Assembly (NCBI GenBank): GCA_012960035.1
Contig: DUBZ01000001.1
Coordinates: 111,150 to 175,149, forward strand
Origin: Myxococcales bacterium
GTDB taxonomy: Bacteria > Myxococcota_A > UBA9160 > UBA4427
DNA: 64,000 nt
Direction of reading: 5' to 3'
In this document: positions 36,834 through 45,600 of the stretch, one piece after another
Layout: every line of letters begins with the position of its first letter
Numbering within the stretch: the stretch's first letter is position 1
The notes under the pieces: generated by a model
The model's database searches: none
What the model saw: only the letters and a program-made list of their open reading frames with translations
What the model was told of the DNA's origin: nothing
Program-made: the position numbers and the translations under genes

Positions 36834-37004
36834 TTAACCCGTACTCGTCTTGGGCTCGAATGCCACAACGCAGCCCCCATTCTTCGCCTGGTAGAGCCCA
36901 TGGTCCGCGTCAGTAAAGAGCTTCGTCGCGTCGCCTGCGTAGATGTTGACGCCGATCGAAGTCGCCCAGGGTGTCGGGTCCATCGAACCCGTCCAGTCAG
37001 CAAC
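36834..37004 (-). pseudogene. GGDEF (diguanylate cyclase) C-terminal remnant
   Basis: A 56-codon open stretch on the minus strand, without start codon, reads ATSIGVNIYAGDATKLFTD followed by ADHGLYQAKNGG and a stop. This is the invariant end of a GGDEF domain (TxSIGVA..., DxxLxxADxALYxAKxxGRN). The GG(D/E)EF active-site loop and everything upstream are missing. The remaining 37005-37362 region shows no gene until the CPBP protease, apart from possible promoter sequence. Confidence 0.7.
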
Positions 37005-37362
37005 TCATGCCATGGCAAGACGGGAGGGGAGTTACGACACATCGAGCGAGCCTGCAGACTGTTCCGCGTAGCCCCCCAAACATTTCATCGACCCAACGTG
37101 AAAACTTTTGATGTCGGACAGCACGCAATCCGGGGATGTTTCCCGAAAGTGATGGGGGTTCGAGCCTTGCGGAATTACTGCGATGGTCGCGCAATTGCGA
37201 GATTCATTCGCGCCCGCGCCGCATCGCCTTATGTAACAACGGATGTCGAACGCAGCTCTGGACTTCCTCAGTTCAACTGTGCAGGCTGCTAAGGTCTGGC
37301 ACCTAGCCGGAGCCCAAACGTTCATGCGAACCCATGCGGCCGCACACGAGGAGACTCACCCG

Positions 37363-38079
37363 ATGACGACCAAACGAGAAGGGCACGGTTGGTGGCCGTA
37401 CCTCGGCCCCTACCTAGCGTTTTTGCTGGCGGCGCAGCTCGGCAGCGTGTTTCCCGATTCGTGGGATCCAGCAATGCTAATCATAAAAGCCGCGCTTCCC
37501 GGCAGTTTGATCCTGTACTTCGCGATGCGTGGCGACTACCCCGAGCTCCGTGCCATGAAGTTTCGACCCGGGTGGGCTGTGCTCGACCTTCTGCTCGGTG
37601 TGGTTCTCGCAGTGCAGTGGGTAGGGCCGTATCTGCTGATCGAAGCACTTCCGCGACCCGATGCTAAAGATGGCTTCAACCCCCAGATGGCCGGCGAACA
37701 AATGGTGTTCACGATCTTGGCCATGCGGATGTTTGGCTACGCGATCGTCACACCCGTCTTCGAAGAACTCTTCATTCGAAGCTTCGTGATGCGTTACGCC
37801 GACTGCTACTTGCGTTCGGGCGATTTCCGCAACATCGACATCGCGCGCTACACCCTGCGCAGCTTCTGGTCGACGGTCGTGATCTTCACCATTTCGCACG
37901 CATTTTGGGAATGGTGGGTCGCCATACCGTGGGTGATCGCAACGAACCTCTGGTTCTATCTGCGCAAGGACATGAGCGCGCCGATCCTTGTGCACGCATC
38001 GACCAACGCAAGCATCCTGATCTACGTCACCGTGATGACGGACGGCATCCCTGGACATCCGCTCTGGGTCTTCGTCTAA
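37363..38079 (+). CDS. CPBP-family intramembrane protease (CAAX-type)
   Basis: The 238-residue protein has about seven hydrophobic segments. VTPVFEELFIRSFVMR gives the EExxxR motif, IFTISHAFWEWW supplies the next catalytic His, and PILVHASTNASILIYV has the last His/Asn motif. Together these are the glutamate/histidine motifs of CPBP (Rce1/Abi-type) proteases. GAGGAG precedes the ATG at 37363. Longer in-frame starts exist at 37324 and 37243, with weaker ribosome binding sites. Some CPBP proteins act with exosortase, but none is present nearby. The substrate is unknown. Confidence 0.85.
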   Translation: MTTKREGHGWWPYLGPYLAFLLAAQLGSVFPDSWDPAMLIIKAALPGSLILYFAMRGDYPELRAMKFRPGWAVLDLLLGVVLAVQWVGPYLLIEALPRPDAKDGFNPQMAGEQMVFTILAMRMFGYAIVTPVFEELFIRSFVMRYADCYLRSGDFRNIDIARYTLRSFWSTVVIFTISHAFWEWWVAIPWVIATNLWFYLRKDMSAPILVHASTNASILIYVTVMTDGIPGHPLWVFV

Positions 38080-38106
38080 GCGGCGAGCTCGGACTCAAAT
38101 CAATGG

Positions 38107-38436
38107 CTACGCGGAACCGCGGTGTCCGCGTCGAATACGACTGCTGGTGTCAGTGAGTTCGAGCATCGCTACCCGGGCGTCTTCCAGTTTCTCTTCGCGA
38201 CAGGCCCGCGCCACGGTGCTGGCGACCTCGGCCATTGGGAGATATCCCGTGGCTTGGGCGCGTTCGCCGAGTTGCGTCGCCAGTGTGCTCAAGTGCCCGA
38301 AGTCGCCTTCGAGTTCGGCGTCTTGCAACCGATCGACTTCCTCCGCAAGCGTGACGACAAAATGGTTGATGGTTTGAGTCTGAGCGGGGTCGTTTTCGGA
38401 AGTCGAAAAAATGGGCGACGGCTTGGGCTGCGACAT
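38107..38436 (-). CDS. Small helical protein, HPt-like without phosphorylatable His
   Basis: The 109-residue protein is almost entirely helical. The sequence GDFGHLSTLATQLGERAQATGYLPMAEVAS resembles a histidine phosphotransfer bundle (xLAHxLKGsAxxxGxxxL), but the His position is Thr (LATQ). The later helix KLEDARVAMLELTDTSSRIR fits too. If this is right, it would be a docking or sequestering module rather than a phosphotransfer protein. No histidine kinase is next to it. It converges with the CPBP gene. The assignment is tentative. Confidence 0.55.
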   Translation of the reverse strand: MSQPKPSPIFSTSENDPAQTQTINHFVVTLAEEVDRLQDAELEGDFGHLSTLATQLGERAQATGYLPMAEVASTVARACREEKLEDARVAMLELTDTSSRIRRGHRGSA

Positions 38437-38478
38437 GTGCGCGTTATCGGCACGACTGATCGCACGCTGTACCTCTGA

Positions 38479-39237
38479 TCAACGCCGATAAAGCGCGTAG
38501 ACCCCTTCGGGGATTTGGCCTATCGATGGCTCTGCGGGCGGCCCTGCCGATCCCTCTCGTTTCTGCCCCCTCGCAATCGGCTTTGAAAGTGCAGCCGCAA
38601 ACGAATAGGTGTCGCCGCTGCGGGTGACAAATTCGAGCCGCACTTTGCGCGGGCTTGGCAAATCCTGAAGCAGACGTAGGCCGTCGGCCCCCGAACGCAG
38701 GATGTGGATGCCCAACTTTCCACCTCGAAAGTCGACGGGCTCTGTCGGGGCGGCATCCGACCCGACCGTCTGCATTACCAATTCGCCTCTGACGATGTCG
38801 AGGTCGAAGCCTCGCTTGCGCCGCAGTTCGAGTTTGAAATCTCGACGAGCCGTTTCACGAAGCTTGGTGACCGGATGCCGAACCACGAGCTCACCCGTGA
38901 TATTGGGTGTGTCCCCACCAATCTCGGTGAAGCACCGGGTCGCGGTTTCGGCTTCGAGGTCGTTGAACCGGACGACGCTTTCGGGCGTCTTCATTTTTTC
39001 GTCCGGGGGGGCGATCAGAATCCGTCGCAGCCCGCGACGGGACGCTCCATCGATTTTGCAAACCAATGGCGTCGCATAGTTGCCCTGAATCCAGCCCAAC
39101 ACGAGGTGATTCAAACTGACGTCGCCCGCCGGTTGCGCTGCGGCCATCCCACCCAATACAAGTGATATCCCGAACACAGAGGCTCTGGTCCAGAGCGGAT
39201 GCGGGCGGAGCGATCGATCAGGCGTTGACCAGCCCAT
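38479..39237 (-). CDS. Hypothetical secreted protein
   Basis: The 252-residue protein has a signal-like N-terminus (RASVFGISLVLGGMAAAQPA) and a mature domain with one Cys pair (VCKIDG, TRCFTEIGG). The second half has repeated basic and hydrophobic strands (LRLLQDLPSPRKVRLEFVTR). I do not recognise a family. It is probably periplasmic. It lies on the minus strand 42 bp upstream of the HPt-like gene, so the two could be cotranscribed. Confidence 0.65.
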   Translation of the reverse strand: MGWSTPDRSLRPHPLWTRASVFGISLVLGGMAAAQPAGDVSLNHLVLGWIQGNYATPLVCKIDGASRRGLRRILIAPPDEKMKTPESVVRFNDLEAETATRCFTEIGGDTPNITGELVVRHPVTKLRETARRDFKLELRRKRGFDLDIVRGELVMQTVGSDAAPTEPVDFRGGKLGIHILRSGADGLRLLQDLPSPRKVRLEFVTRSGDTYSFAAALSKPIARGQKREGSAGPPAEPSIGQIPEGVYALYRR

Positions 39238-39429
39238 AGAATCTGTCGGGACCTCCCTGCAGGTTTCGTCGAAACTTCAAATTCACGATGTCGATTCGGC
39301 ACGTGACTGCAACCGCTGCAGCTTACCACGCGAGCATGGGCCGGGTGACGAATGCGTCGGACCTCCATTGGACTCCAACGACGGAAAAAACTTTTGACAT
39401 GAACACACGCATTGGACGACGCTCGCAGC

Positions 39430-39711
39430 ATGAAGTGCTTTGTCTGCAACGTCGGAGTCGAGCTCGCATCGGATGCCCGAGTCGGGTTTCGGGACTGCTG
39501 CGATCACTGTGGCGCCGATCTTCATATTTGCAGAAATTGCCGCTTCTACGACCCCGCGGCTTACAACGAATGTCGGGAGTCCAGCGCGGAACGCGTCGCG
39601 GATTCGGAACGCAGCAACCGATGCGACTGGTTCGAAGCCAGTGAGCAGGGCGGTGCAGACGACAAGCGGACCTCTGCACTCGCGGACCTTGATGCGCTGT
39701 TCAAAAACTAG
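39430..39711 (+). CDS. Small Cys-rich zinc-binding protein, conserved hypothetical
   Basis: The 93-residue protein carries a CFVC pair, then FRDCCDHCGADLHICRNCRFYD, then CRE and CDWFEAS. The Cys pattern and the ADLH.CRNC.FYDP core define a conserved family that may bind zinc. ATG 39430 is chosen because the family begins MKCxxC. The function is unknown. No good ribosome binding site is visible. It precedes the LOG-family gene by 147 bp. Confidence 0.75.
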   Translation: MKCFVCNVGVELASDARVGFRDCCDHCGADLHICRNCRFYDPAAYNECRESSAERVADSERSNRCDWFEASEQGGADDKRTSALADLDALFKN

Positions 39712-39858
39712 GTTGAGACACCCGCACAGCACTTGCTGGCGTAAGCGGATCACAGTCGGAGTCGAGAATCGCGTTCCCACGCGATCCCCAATCCCATTGC
39801 TTTTCCCAGCGCCAAATCGCTTTCAAGTCGGGAGAAGGCGTCCCCGATAGGAGAAGGT

Positions 39859-40536
39859 ATGGACCGACGTGGCAAAGACACCTGGACCGTTTTTAAAATT
39901 ATGGGCGAGTTCGTTGAAGGCTTTGAAACCCTTCGCGAGTGCTGGCCCTCGGTTTCCGTATTTGGTGGCGCCCGAGTAAAGCGCGGCAACCGGTACTACC
40001 GCGACGCGATCTATATCGGGAATGCGCTATCCAAAGCGGGCTTCACTGTGATTACCGGCGGAGGTCCGGGCATCATGGAAGCCGCAAACGAAGGGGCCAA
40101 ACGGGGCCCGAGCGATTCGGTCGGGCTGAACATCCGGCTTCCGTTCGAGCAAGATCCCAACCCGCACACGGATAAGCTCGTCAACTTCAATTACTTCTTC
40201 GCGCGTAAGGTGATGTTCGTAAAGTACGCGTGTGGTGTGGTCGGGATGCCGGGCGGCTTCGGCACGATGGACGAACTTTTCGAAGCCCTCACACTCATCC
40301 AAACCAAGAAGATCGAGCCGACACCGGTTGTGTTCTACGGGAGCGAGTACTGGGCCGGGCTCATCGACTGGATCAAGGACCGGATGATCGAAGATCGCAT
40401 GATTTCTAAGCGCGATCTCAAACTCTTCCGCGTGACAGACGACCGGGACGAAGTCGTGAGCATCATGGTCAAGCACCTAAAGCATCTCAAGAAGAGCGGT
40501 GAATCCAACGGGCACAGTGACCGCGAAACGCCATAG
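39859..40536 (+). CDS. LOG-family Rossmann protein (TIGR00730-like nucleotide phosphoribohydrolase)
   Basis: The 225-residue protein has FGGARVKRGN (a variant of the family's early motif), VITGGGPGIMEAANEGA, and VGMPGGFGTMDELFEALT, which is the PGGxGTxxE signature that binds the ribose and catalyses cleavage. It may release the base from AMP or N6-modified AMP, as lonely-guy proteins do. ATAGGAGAAGG precedes ATG. Alternative roles in stress-linked nucleotide turnover cannot be separated from sequence. Confidence 0.88.
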   Translation: MDRRGKDTWTVFKIMGEFVEGFETLRECWPSVSVFGGARVKRGNRYYRDAIYIGNALSKAGFTVITGGGPGIMEAANEGAKRGPSDSVGLNIRLPFEQDPNPHTDKLVNFNYFFARKVMFVKYACGVVGMPGGFGTMDELFEALTLIQTKKIEPTPVVFYGSEYWAGLIDWIKDRMIEDRMISKRDLKLFRVTDDRDEVVSIMVKHLKHLKKSGESNGHSDRETP

Positions 40537-40563
40537 GGCTTAGCGCGGAACCGACAGCAGGGA

Positions 40564-40740
40564 CTAGGAGTCTGCGCGGCAGAGAAGGCGCACGCGCCCA
40601 AACGCGGATCCAATGCCGCTGCCTGCTTTGCGAAAGCTAGCTGTAGTCGCCCCCAAGTCGAGCAGCCGGACGTCGATTTCTTTCGTCAGGTTGAGGAGAT
40701 ACGCCGACGCAACCGCGACCTGGTGAAAAATGCAGGCTAG
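40564..40740 (-). pseudogene. Possible C-terminal remnant of an unknown gene
   Basis: The minus strand has a startless stretch reading FHQVAVASAYLLNLTKEIDV and then LLDLGATTASFRKAGSG, GSAFGRVRLLC, and a stop at 40564. The composition is protein-like and matches how the ends of hotdog-fold thioesterases or similar proteins look, but I cannot place it firmly. It occupies most of the 200-bp gap between the LOG and DprE2-like genes and touches the end of the latter. Confidence 0.3.
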
Positions 40741-41486
40741 AGGCTCAGTCTGCGAAAGACCACGTCCGGGACCATGCGGATCACCAACATGATCCAGCGC
40801 CAGAAGAAGGGCGTGTAGACCACCGCGCGGTTCTTCGCGATGCCGCGGACGATGTCTTCGGCGACGGTTTCGGGCGACGCCACCAAGAACATCCCGGGTC
40901 GCCCCCAGGTGAGCTGGGTGTCCACGAACCCCGGTCGAACATCGACGACCGTGACCTGTGACTTCGCGAGTCGCACGCGCAGGCCGGCCAACACAGTCGA
41001 GAGAGCCGACTTCGAGGAGCCATACAAGTAGTTGCTCTGACGTCCACGATCCCCTGCAACCGACGTAATGGCTGCGATGAACCCGCTCTTCCGCGACTCG
41101 AAGTGATGCGCGGCAAGGTTGAGCAGGGACACACCGGACAGATAATTGACTTCGATCATGCGCCGCGCAAGTGCAAAGTCTGTCTCGGAAACATCTTGCT
41201 CGGGCATCTGGCCGTGACATAGGACGACGCCGTGTAGTGAGCCGCCAAAGTACTCTACACACGCATCAAAGAACTCCGTGTGCGAATCAAAGTCGAGCGC
41301 CTCGAAGGCCTTACAATCGGCCTTTGTGTTTGAACGAATTTGAATGTCGGTTGCGAGTTCATCGAGGGCTTGGGTGTCGCGTCCCGCAAGCAATAGCGGA
41401 TGACCTTCCTTGGCGAGCTGGCGCGCAATCGCACGTCCCATGCCCGATGTCGCTCCAACGACGAGTACACCGCCCAAGCTCGTCAT
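40737..41486 (-). CDS. SDR oxidoreductase, DprE2-like
   Basis: The 249-residue SDR has GGVLVVGATSGMGRAIARQL for NAD(P)H binding, then LHGVVLCHGQMP, AAITSVAGDRGRQSNYLYGSSKSAL with the Ser-Tyr-Lys triad, and VVDVRPGFVDTQ. The GDRGRQSNYLYGSSK segment is very like DprE2, which reduces decaprenylphosphoryl-2-keto-ribose to the arabinose epimer. The start ATG overlaps the DprE1-like stop by four bases, so the two are translationally coupled. The position after a DprE1 partner is the strongest evidence. Confidence 0.85.
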   Translation of the reverse strand: MTSLGGVLVVGATSGMGRAIARQLAKEGHPLLLAGRDTQALDELATDIQIRSNTKADCKAFEALDFDSHTEFFDACVEYFGGSLHGVVLCHGQMPEQDVSETDFALARRMIEVNYLSGVSLLNLAAHHFESRKSGFIAAITSVAGDRGRQSNYLYGSSKSALSTVLAGLRVRLAKSQVTVVDVRPGFVDTQLTWGRPGMFLVASPETVAEDIVRGIAKNRAVVYTPFFWRWIMLVIRMVPDVVFRRLSL

Positions 41487-42913
41487 CGCGGTTCAACGAT
41501 CCCGAGCCGTCGCGCCTGGGAAGAAGCGAAGCGCTGCTCTGGGTCAATCGAGGCTTTGATTTCGCGGAACCGGTTTAGATTCGGATACATCTGTGCGAAA
41601 ACCTCGGAACTCATACAAGCGTCCTTCGCGAGATAAATACGTCCGCCTGCTTCGGCCACTATGGCGTCAATCTCCTGAAGTTCAGCGATCAGGTCCTGCC
41701 CGGTGAATGGCAGATCCAGGGCAAGCGTGAAGCCCTTCATCGGGAAAGACAACAGCCCCTGACTTGCCGGCCCGAAGGTCTTGAGCACCGCAAGGAAAGA
41801 GCCACGATTGGCTTCGGTGAGCTTCTCAAGAATTTGGATCAGTGCCGCGCGACTGCTTTCTGGGGGCAGGGCAATCTGGTACTGCACGACGCCACGGCGT
41901 CCATAAATGCGATTCCAATGTTGCACGCGATCGAGGACGTAAAAGTAGTTGTCGCAACCCACGACGCTTTCGGAGTTGGGATGGATGGCGTTGAAGAAGC
42001 GATTGAACAGCTTCATCGAAAACGGATTCAACGCGAAGTTCGGGAAGGTGAACGGCACAGTGGGCTTGAAGCCTTCCTCGAACTTGCACGGGGTGGCGCG
42101 CAACGCGGGAGGCAGCTCATCGACGCGAGCGTGGTTTGCACGCATCAGGACCGAGCGTCCGAGCGAACGTCCTTTGGCGAGGCAGTCAATCCACGCGACC
42201 GCGTAAGCGAACTCGTCGTCGGTTTCGAAGAACCGTTCGAGCGCGATGTCGAGGTTGGCGGCCCGCTCGTTCTGAACGTTCATGTAGGCCGTTTCGACGC
42301 GCTGCAGGCGCACGCGCGCATCGAGGAGGATGCCGGTGAGCCCCATTCCGCCAATCGTCGCCCAGAACACGTCCGTGTTTTGTTCCCGAGAACACTCCAG
42401 GATCGCCCCCGACGCCGTGAGCAAGCGAAAGTCGATGATAAACTCGCCCATCGACCCGTTGGCGTGGTGGTTCTTCCCGTGAACGTCGGAAGCGATTGCA
42501 CCGCCGACCGAAATAAATTTGGTACCTGGGGTCACCGGAAAGAAGAACCCGCGCGGAACGAAGAGTTCGATGATCTCCGCCAAGCTCACCGCGGACTGAC
42601 AATGCAGTACCCCGGTGTCGGGATCGAACCCAAGCATCCGGTCAAACTGTTGGCTCAATACAACGCCGCTGTCTCGATTGAGTGCTGCGTCGCCATAACT
42701 TCGACCCAGCCCTCTGGCGATCAAGTCACGTTCGGGAGCTCGCGAAACAATTTCCTGGAGATCGGCGAGTGCCTCGGGTCGGTATACCTCGCAGGATTCC
42801 ACTGGATACTTCCCCCAGCCCGCAATCGACTGGGTACTCGCACGCTGGGAATACTGGTTGGCAGCGTCAACCAGAATGGCTCGAGAAAATTTGGGGACGG
42901 ATTTCGACATCAC
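41483..42913 (-). CDS. FAD-binding oxidoreductase, DprE1-like
   Basis: The 476-residue protein starts at GTG 42913 (ATG 42910 possible). It shows LIARGLGRSYGDAALN, TPGTKFISVGGAIASDVHGK followed by NHHANGSMGEF, FWATIGGMGLTGILLDARV, and GGRIYLAKDACMSSEVFAQM. All these segments have direct counterparts in DprE1, which oxidises decaprenylphosphoryl-ribose to the 2-keto form with FAD. Its start overlaps the HAD-UbiA stop by four bases, and the SDR partner follows with a four-base overlap. Benzothiazinone target residues were not checked. Confidence 0.85.
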   Translation of the reverse strand: MMSKSVPKFSRAILVDAANQYSQRASTQSIAGWGKYPVESCEVYRPEALADLQEIVSRAPERDLIARGLGRSYGDAALNRDSGVVLSQQFDRMLGFDPDTGVLHCQSAVSLAEIIELFVPRGFFFPVTPGTKFISVGGAIASDVHGKNHHANGSMGEFIIDFRLLTASGAILECSREQNTDVFWATIGGMGLTGILLDARVRLQRVETAYMNVQNERAANLDIALERFFETDDEFAYAVAWIDCLAKGRSLGRSVLMRANHARVDELPPALRATPCKFEEGFKPTVPFTFPNFALNPFSMKLFNRFFNAIHPNSESVVGCDNYFYVLDRVQHWNRIYGRRGVVQYQIALPPESSRAALIQILEKLTEANRGSFLAVLKTFGPASQGLLSFPMKGFTLALDLPFTGQDLIAELQEIDAIVAEAGGRIYLAKDACMSSEVFAQMYPNLNRFREIKASIDPEQRFASSQARRLGIVEPR

Positions 42914-44418
42914 AGGGCCGCCAGCGTACCGACGCCTACGATCAATGCGCCAGTCAACCAGCTCACCCGATCAGTCGCTGCGAACATCACCGGGTCGTCG
43001 AGCAAGATCTTGCGACGGGCGAGGAGCCACATCCGCGAGATCCAGTAGAGGAAGGGCGGCATGATGAGCCAGAGCAGATCCGGCCGAGAATAGAGTTTGC
43101 TCACGTCGTCGCTGCTGACGAACAGACAGAGCACGAGCACGGCCATGTAGCCGGCGGAAAGGCCCATATTTTCGACGAGGCCGATGTCGTTTATTTCATA
43201 GGCCCGGCGCGCATTGCTTTGTCCGCCCGCACCTTCTGTCGCGAGGAGTTCTGCATAACGTTTCAGCAGGGCAAGGCTCAGAAAGAAGAAGAGCGAAAAC
43301 GCCAGCAACCAAGGCGATAGTCGGACGTCGGCCGCTACGGCTCCCGAAAGCACGCGATGCGTAAACAACCCCGCGAGCATCATCACGTCGATGAAGAGCT
43401 TTTCCTTGAGGTACAGGGAGTATGAAATCGTGAGCGCCGCGTAGATCGCGAGCATGCCGGTGGCGACCAGGGGCAAGGTCAGGAGTGACACGCCAAAGCC
43501 GCCCACCAACAACCCCGAGAGCATGGCAACCCCAGTGGGGATCGGCAGCGTTCCCGCCGCAAAGGGCCGTTTGCGTTTTCGGGCATGTCGGCGGTCGCTT
43601 TCAATGTCGAGCAAGTCATTCAACATGTAGGTCGCCGAAGCGATCGCGCAGAAGCAGCCGAATGCGATGGCGACCGACCTCAGCTTTTCAACATTGGTGA
43701 GTTCGTGGGCCAGAAAGATTGGGATCCAGAGCAGGGCGTTCTTGACCCACTGGTACGAACGCATGGCCTTGATGGCGGGGCCGATCCCCGGCCGGGGCAC
43801 GTCGATTTCCTTCACCTCACAGGAAAGGTTCGCTGTGCCTGACAAGGCGCCTCGGCTCGGTTGCACCAGTGTCGCCACACCGGCTTCACTCCAGATCGGG
43901 AGGTCCGGTGTGTCGTTGCCCAGGTATTCAAATGCTGCGCCGCGGCTGTCCTCGCGGATGGCTTCAAGCTTGGTGGCACCCGAAAGATTCGTTCTGTCAT
44001 CGCTCGCGAGCACCGCGTCGAACAGCCCCAGGTGTTCCGCGATGGGGTCCGCGATGCTCTGGTGGCTCGCCGTCGCCAAGACCAACCGGCGTCCCTGCTG
44101 CTTTGCCGTTTTCAAATAGTCGAGCACTTCGCTTCGGTAGGGGAGCAGACTCGCGTCGAAGGTCACACGGCTTGCGATCTCCGCTTTGAAGCCGGCTTTC
44201 CCACGACCGAGCCAGACCGGGAGCATCAATGCGTCGAGCGGGTCCCGACAAAGCATGAACCACATGGTTTCCCACAGCATGTCGGTGCTGAGCAGAGTGC
44301 CGTCGAGGTCGACGTAGACCGGAGACGAAGAGGGCTGCAATGCGGGTTCAGACTCGAGAGATATGCGTTGAGTAGTCACGGGGTCATCAACTTCACGGCG
44401 ATTATGGAGACGCTTCAT
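42910..44418 (-). CDS. HAD-UbiA fusion prenyl-phosphate phosphoribosyltransferase-like protein
   Basis: The N-terminal 200 residues form a HAD phosphatase: YVDLDGTLLSTD motif I (Asp37, Asp39), LVLATASHQSIAD motif II, and EYLGNDTPDLPI motif IV. The C-terminal 300 residues form a polytopic UbiA domain with YMLNDLLDIESDRRHARKRK, the first Asp-rich motif, and SYSLYLKEKLFIDVM. UbiA enzymes such as Rv3806c move phosphoribose onto decaprenyl phosphate, and a phosphatase removes the 5'-phosphate. The fusion supplies both steps in one protein. It starts the three-gene operon. Confidence 0.85.
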   Translation of the reverse strand: MKRLHNRREVDDPVTTQRISLESEPALQPSSSPVYVDLDGTLLSTDMLWETMWFMLCRDPLDALMLPVWLGRGKAGFKAEIASRVTFDASLLPYRSEVLDYLKTAKQQGRRLVLATASHQSIADPIAEHLGLFDAVLASDDRTNLSGATKLEAIREDSRGAAFEYLGNDTPDLPIWSEAGVATLVQPSRGALSGTANLSCEVKEIDVPRPGIGPAIKAMRSYQWVKNALLWIPIFLAHELTNVEKLRSVAIAFGCFCAIASATYMLNDLLDIESDRRHARKRKRPFAAGTLPIPTGVAMLSGLLVGGFGVSLLTLPLVATGMLAIYAALTISYSLYLKEKLFIDVMMLAGLFTHRVLSGAVAADVRLSPWLLAFSLFFFLSLALLKRYAELLATEGAGGQSNARRAYEINDIGLVENMGLSAGYMAVLVLCLFVSSDDVSKLYSRPDLLWLIMPPFLYWISRMWLLARRKILLDDPVMFAATDRVSWLTGALIVGVGTLAAL

Positions 44419-44688
44419 TATACCCAGTTAAAGCGTCAGTTTGGTGCATTCACATGCGGTACAAGTGGCATTCGGCCCACAGCATCGGCGACTTAACGCC
44501 ATACGAACGCAGCTTTCAATAACGAGCCGGAAACTCGCCATTCTGACGACCCAACATTCGTCTTGGTTCGCTCGTCATCAAAGAGAACGTCAGTCAAGAA
44601 CGCATTCGATTCACGTTACGCACGCACCGGATCTAGGTATCCTGCAGCCCGAATCTCCCCAACCTCAAGGCCTAGGAGCACGACCGAG

Positions 44689-45438
44689 ATGAGCCGCATC
44701 AGCATCGTGGTTCCGTGTTACAACGAAGCCAAGCGCTTTGACGAAAGCGCTTTCGCTCGCGCACTAGGAGAAGTACCCAGCCTCGACTTCATCTTCGTCG
44801 ACGACGGAAGTGGCGACGAAACTCTGGCGATACTGCGGGCGTTCGAACTTGAGCATAAGGGCAGGGTGCGCGTCATCAACTTGCCTCTCAATCTCGGCAA
44901 GTCGCACGCGGTGCGCGCGGGGATTCTCGAAGCATTTTCCGGTGAGGCAGCGTTCTGCGGCTACTGGGACGCTGACCTCGCGACGCCGCTCGACGAGCTT
45001 CCCCGCTTCATCGAAGTTTTTGAGGCCAAGCCCGAACTCGACCTCGTAATCGGTTCGCGCGTAAAGCTTCTCGGACGCTCGATTGAGCGCGATCCCTGGC
45101 GCCACTATTTTGGACGCATCGCCGCCACCGTGGCCTCCTTGGTCCTCCAACTCCCGGTCTACGACACCCAATGTGGCGCCAAGGTGTTTCGCAATTCGAC
45201 GACCACGAAGGATCTGTTCCGAGAACCGCTCACCAGTGGTTGGGTGTTCGATGTCGAAGTGATCGCGCGTTTAATTCGACAGCGACGAGACGCGGCGATG
45301 TCTTCTGCGGAGTTCTCGATCTACGAACTCCCGCTACAACAGTGGCACGACGTCGCGGGGTCCAAGATCATGATCTTCGACTACGCCCGGGCATTCGTGC
45401 AGGTCTTGCGAGTTTGGAGTCGGCACCTCCGCTCCTAA
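44689..45438 (+). CDS. Glycosyltransferase family 2, dolichyl-phosphate glucosyltransferase (ALG5)-like
   Basis: The 249-residue protein shows ISIVVPCYNEAKRFDESAF, FIFVDDGSGDET, NLGKSHAVRAGI, and CGYWDADLATPLDELPRF with the DxD-like metal site. VYDTQCGAKVFR and HYFGR are the specific signs of the ALG5/DPM1-like group that makes polyprenyl-phosphate hexose. There is no C-terminal membrane region. ATG 44689 is used. The gene diverges from the arabinose operon, so its product might use the same carrier lipid. Confidence 0.88.
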   Translation: MSRISIVVPCYNEAKRFDESAFARALGEVPSLDFIFVDDGSGDETLAILRAFELEHKGRVRVINLPLNLGKSHAVRAGILEAFSGEAAFCGYWDADLATPLDELPRFIEVFEAKPELDLVIGSRVKLLGRSIERDPWRHYFGRIAATVASLVLQLPVYDTQCGAKVFRNSTTTKDLFREPLTSGWVFDVEVIARLIRQRRDAAMSSAEFSIYELPLQQWHDVAGSKIMIFDYARAFVQVLRVWSRHLRS

Positions 45439-45600
45439 CGCCGAGGGGCTAGACACTTTCATGAGAAGGCCCTGGGCCACCGCAGCGACAAAGCGAGCCC
45501 AAGATTGCCCCCCCAGAAATAAAGACGGCACGACCAATTCCCCCGGTCGACGGTCGAATGCGGTCAACGTTGCTTAGGGGGTGTCGCCGGGTCTACCGAT

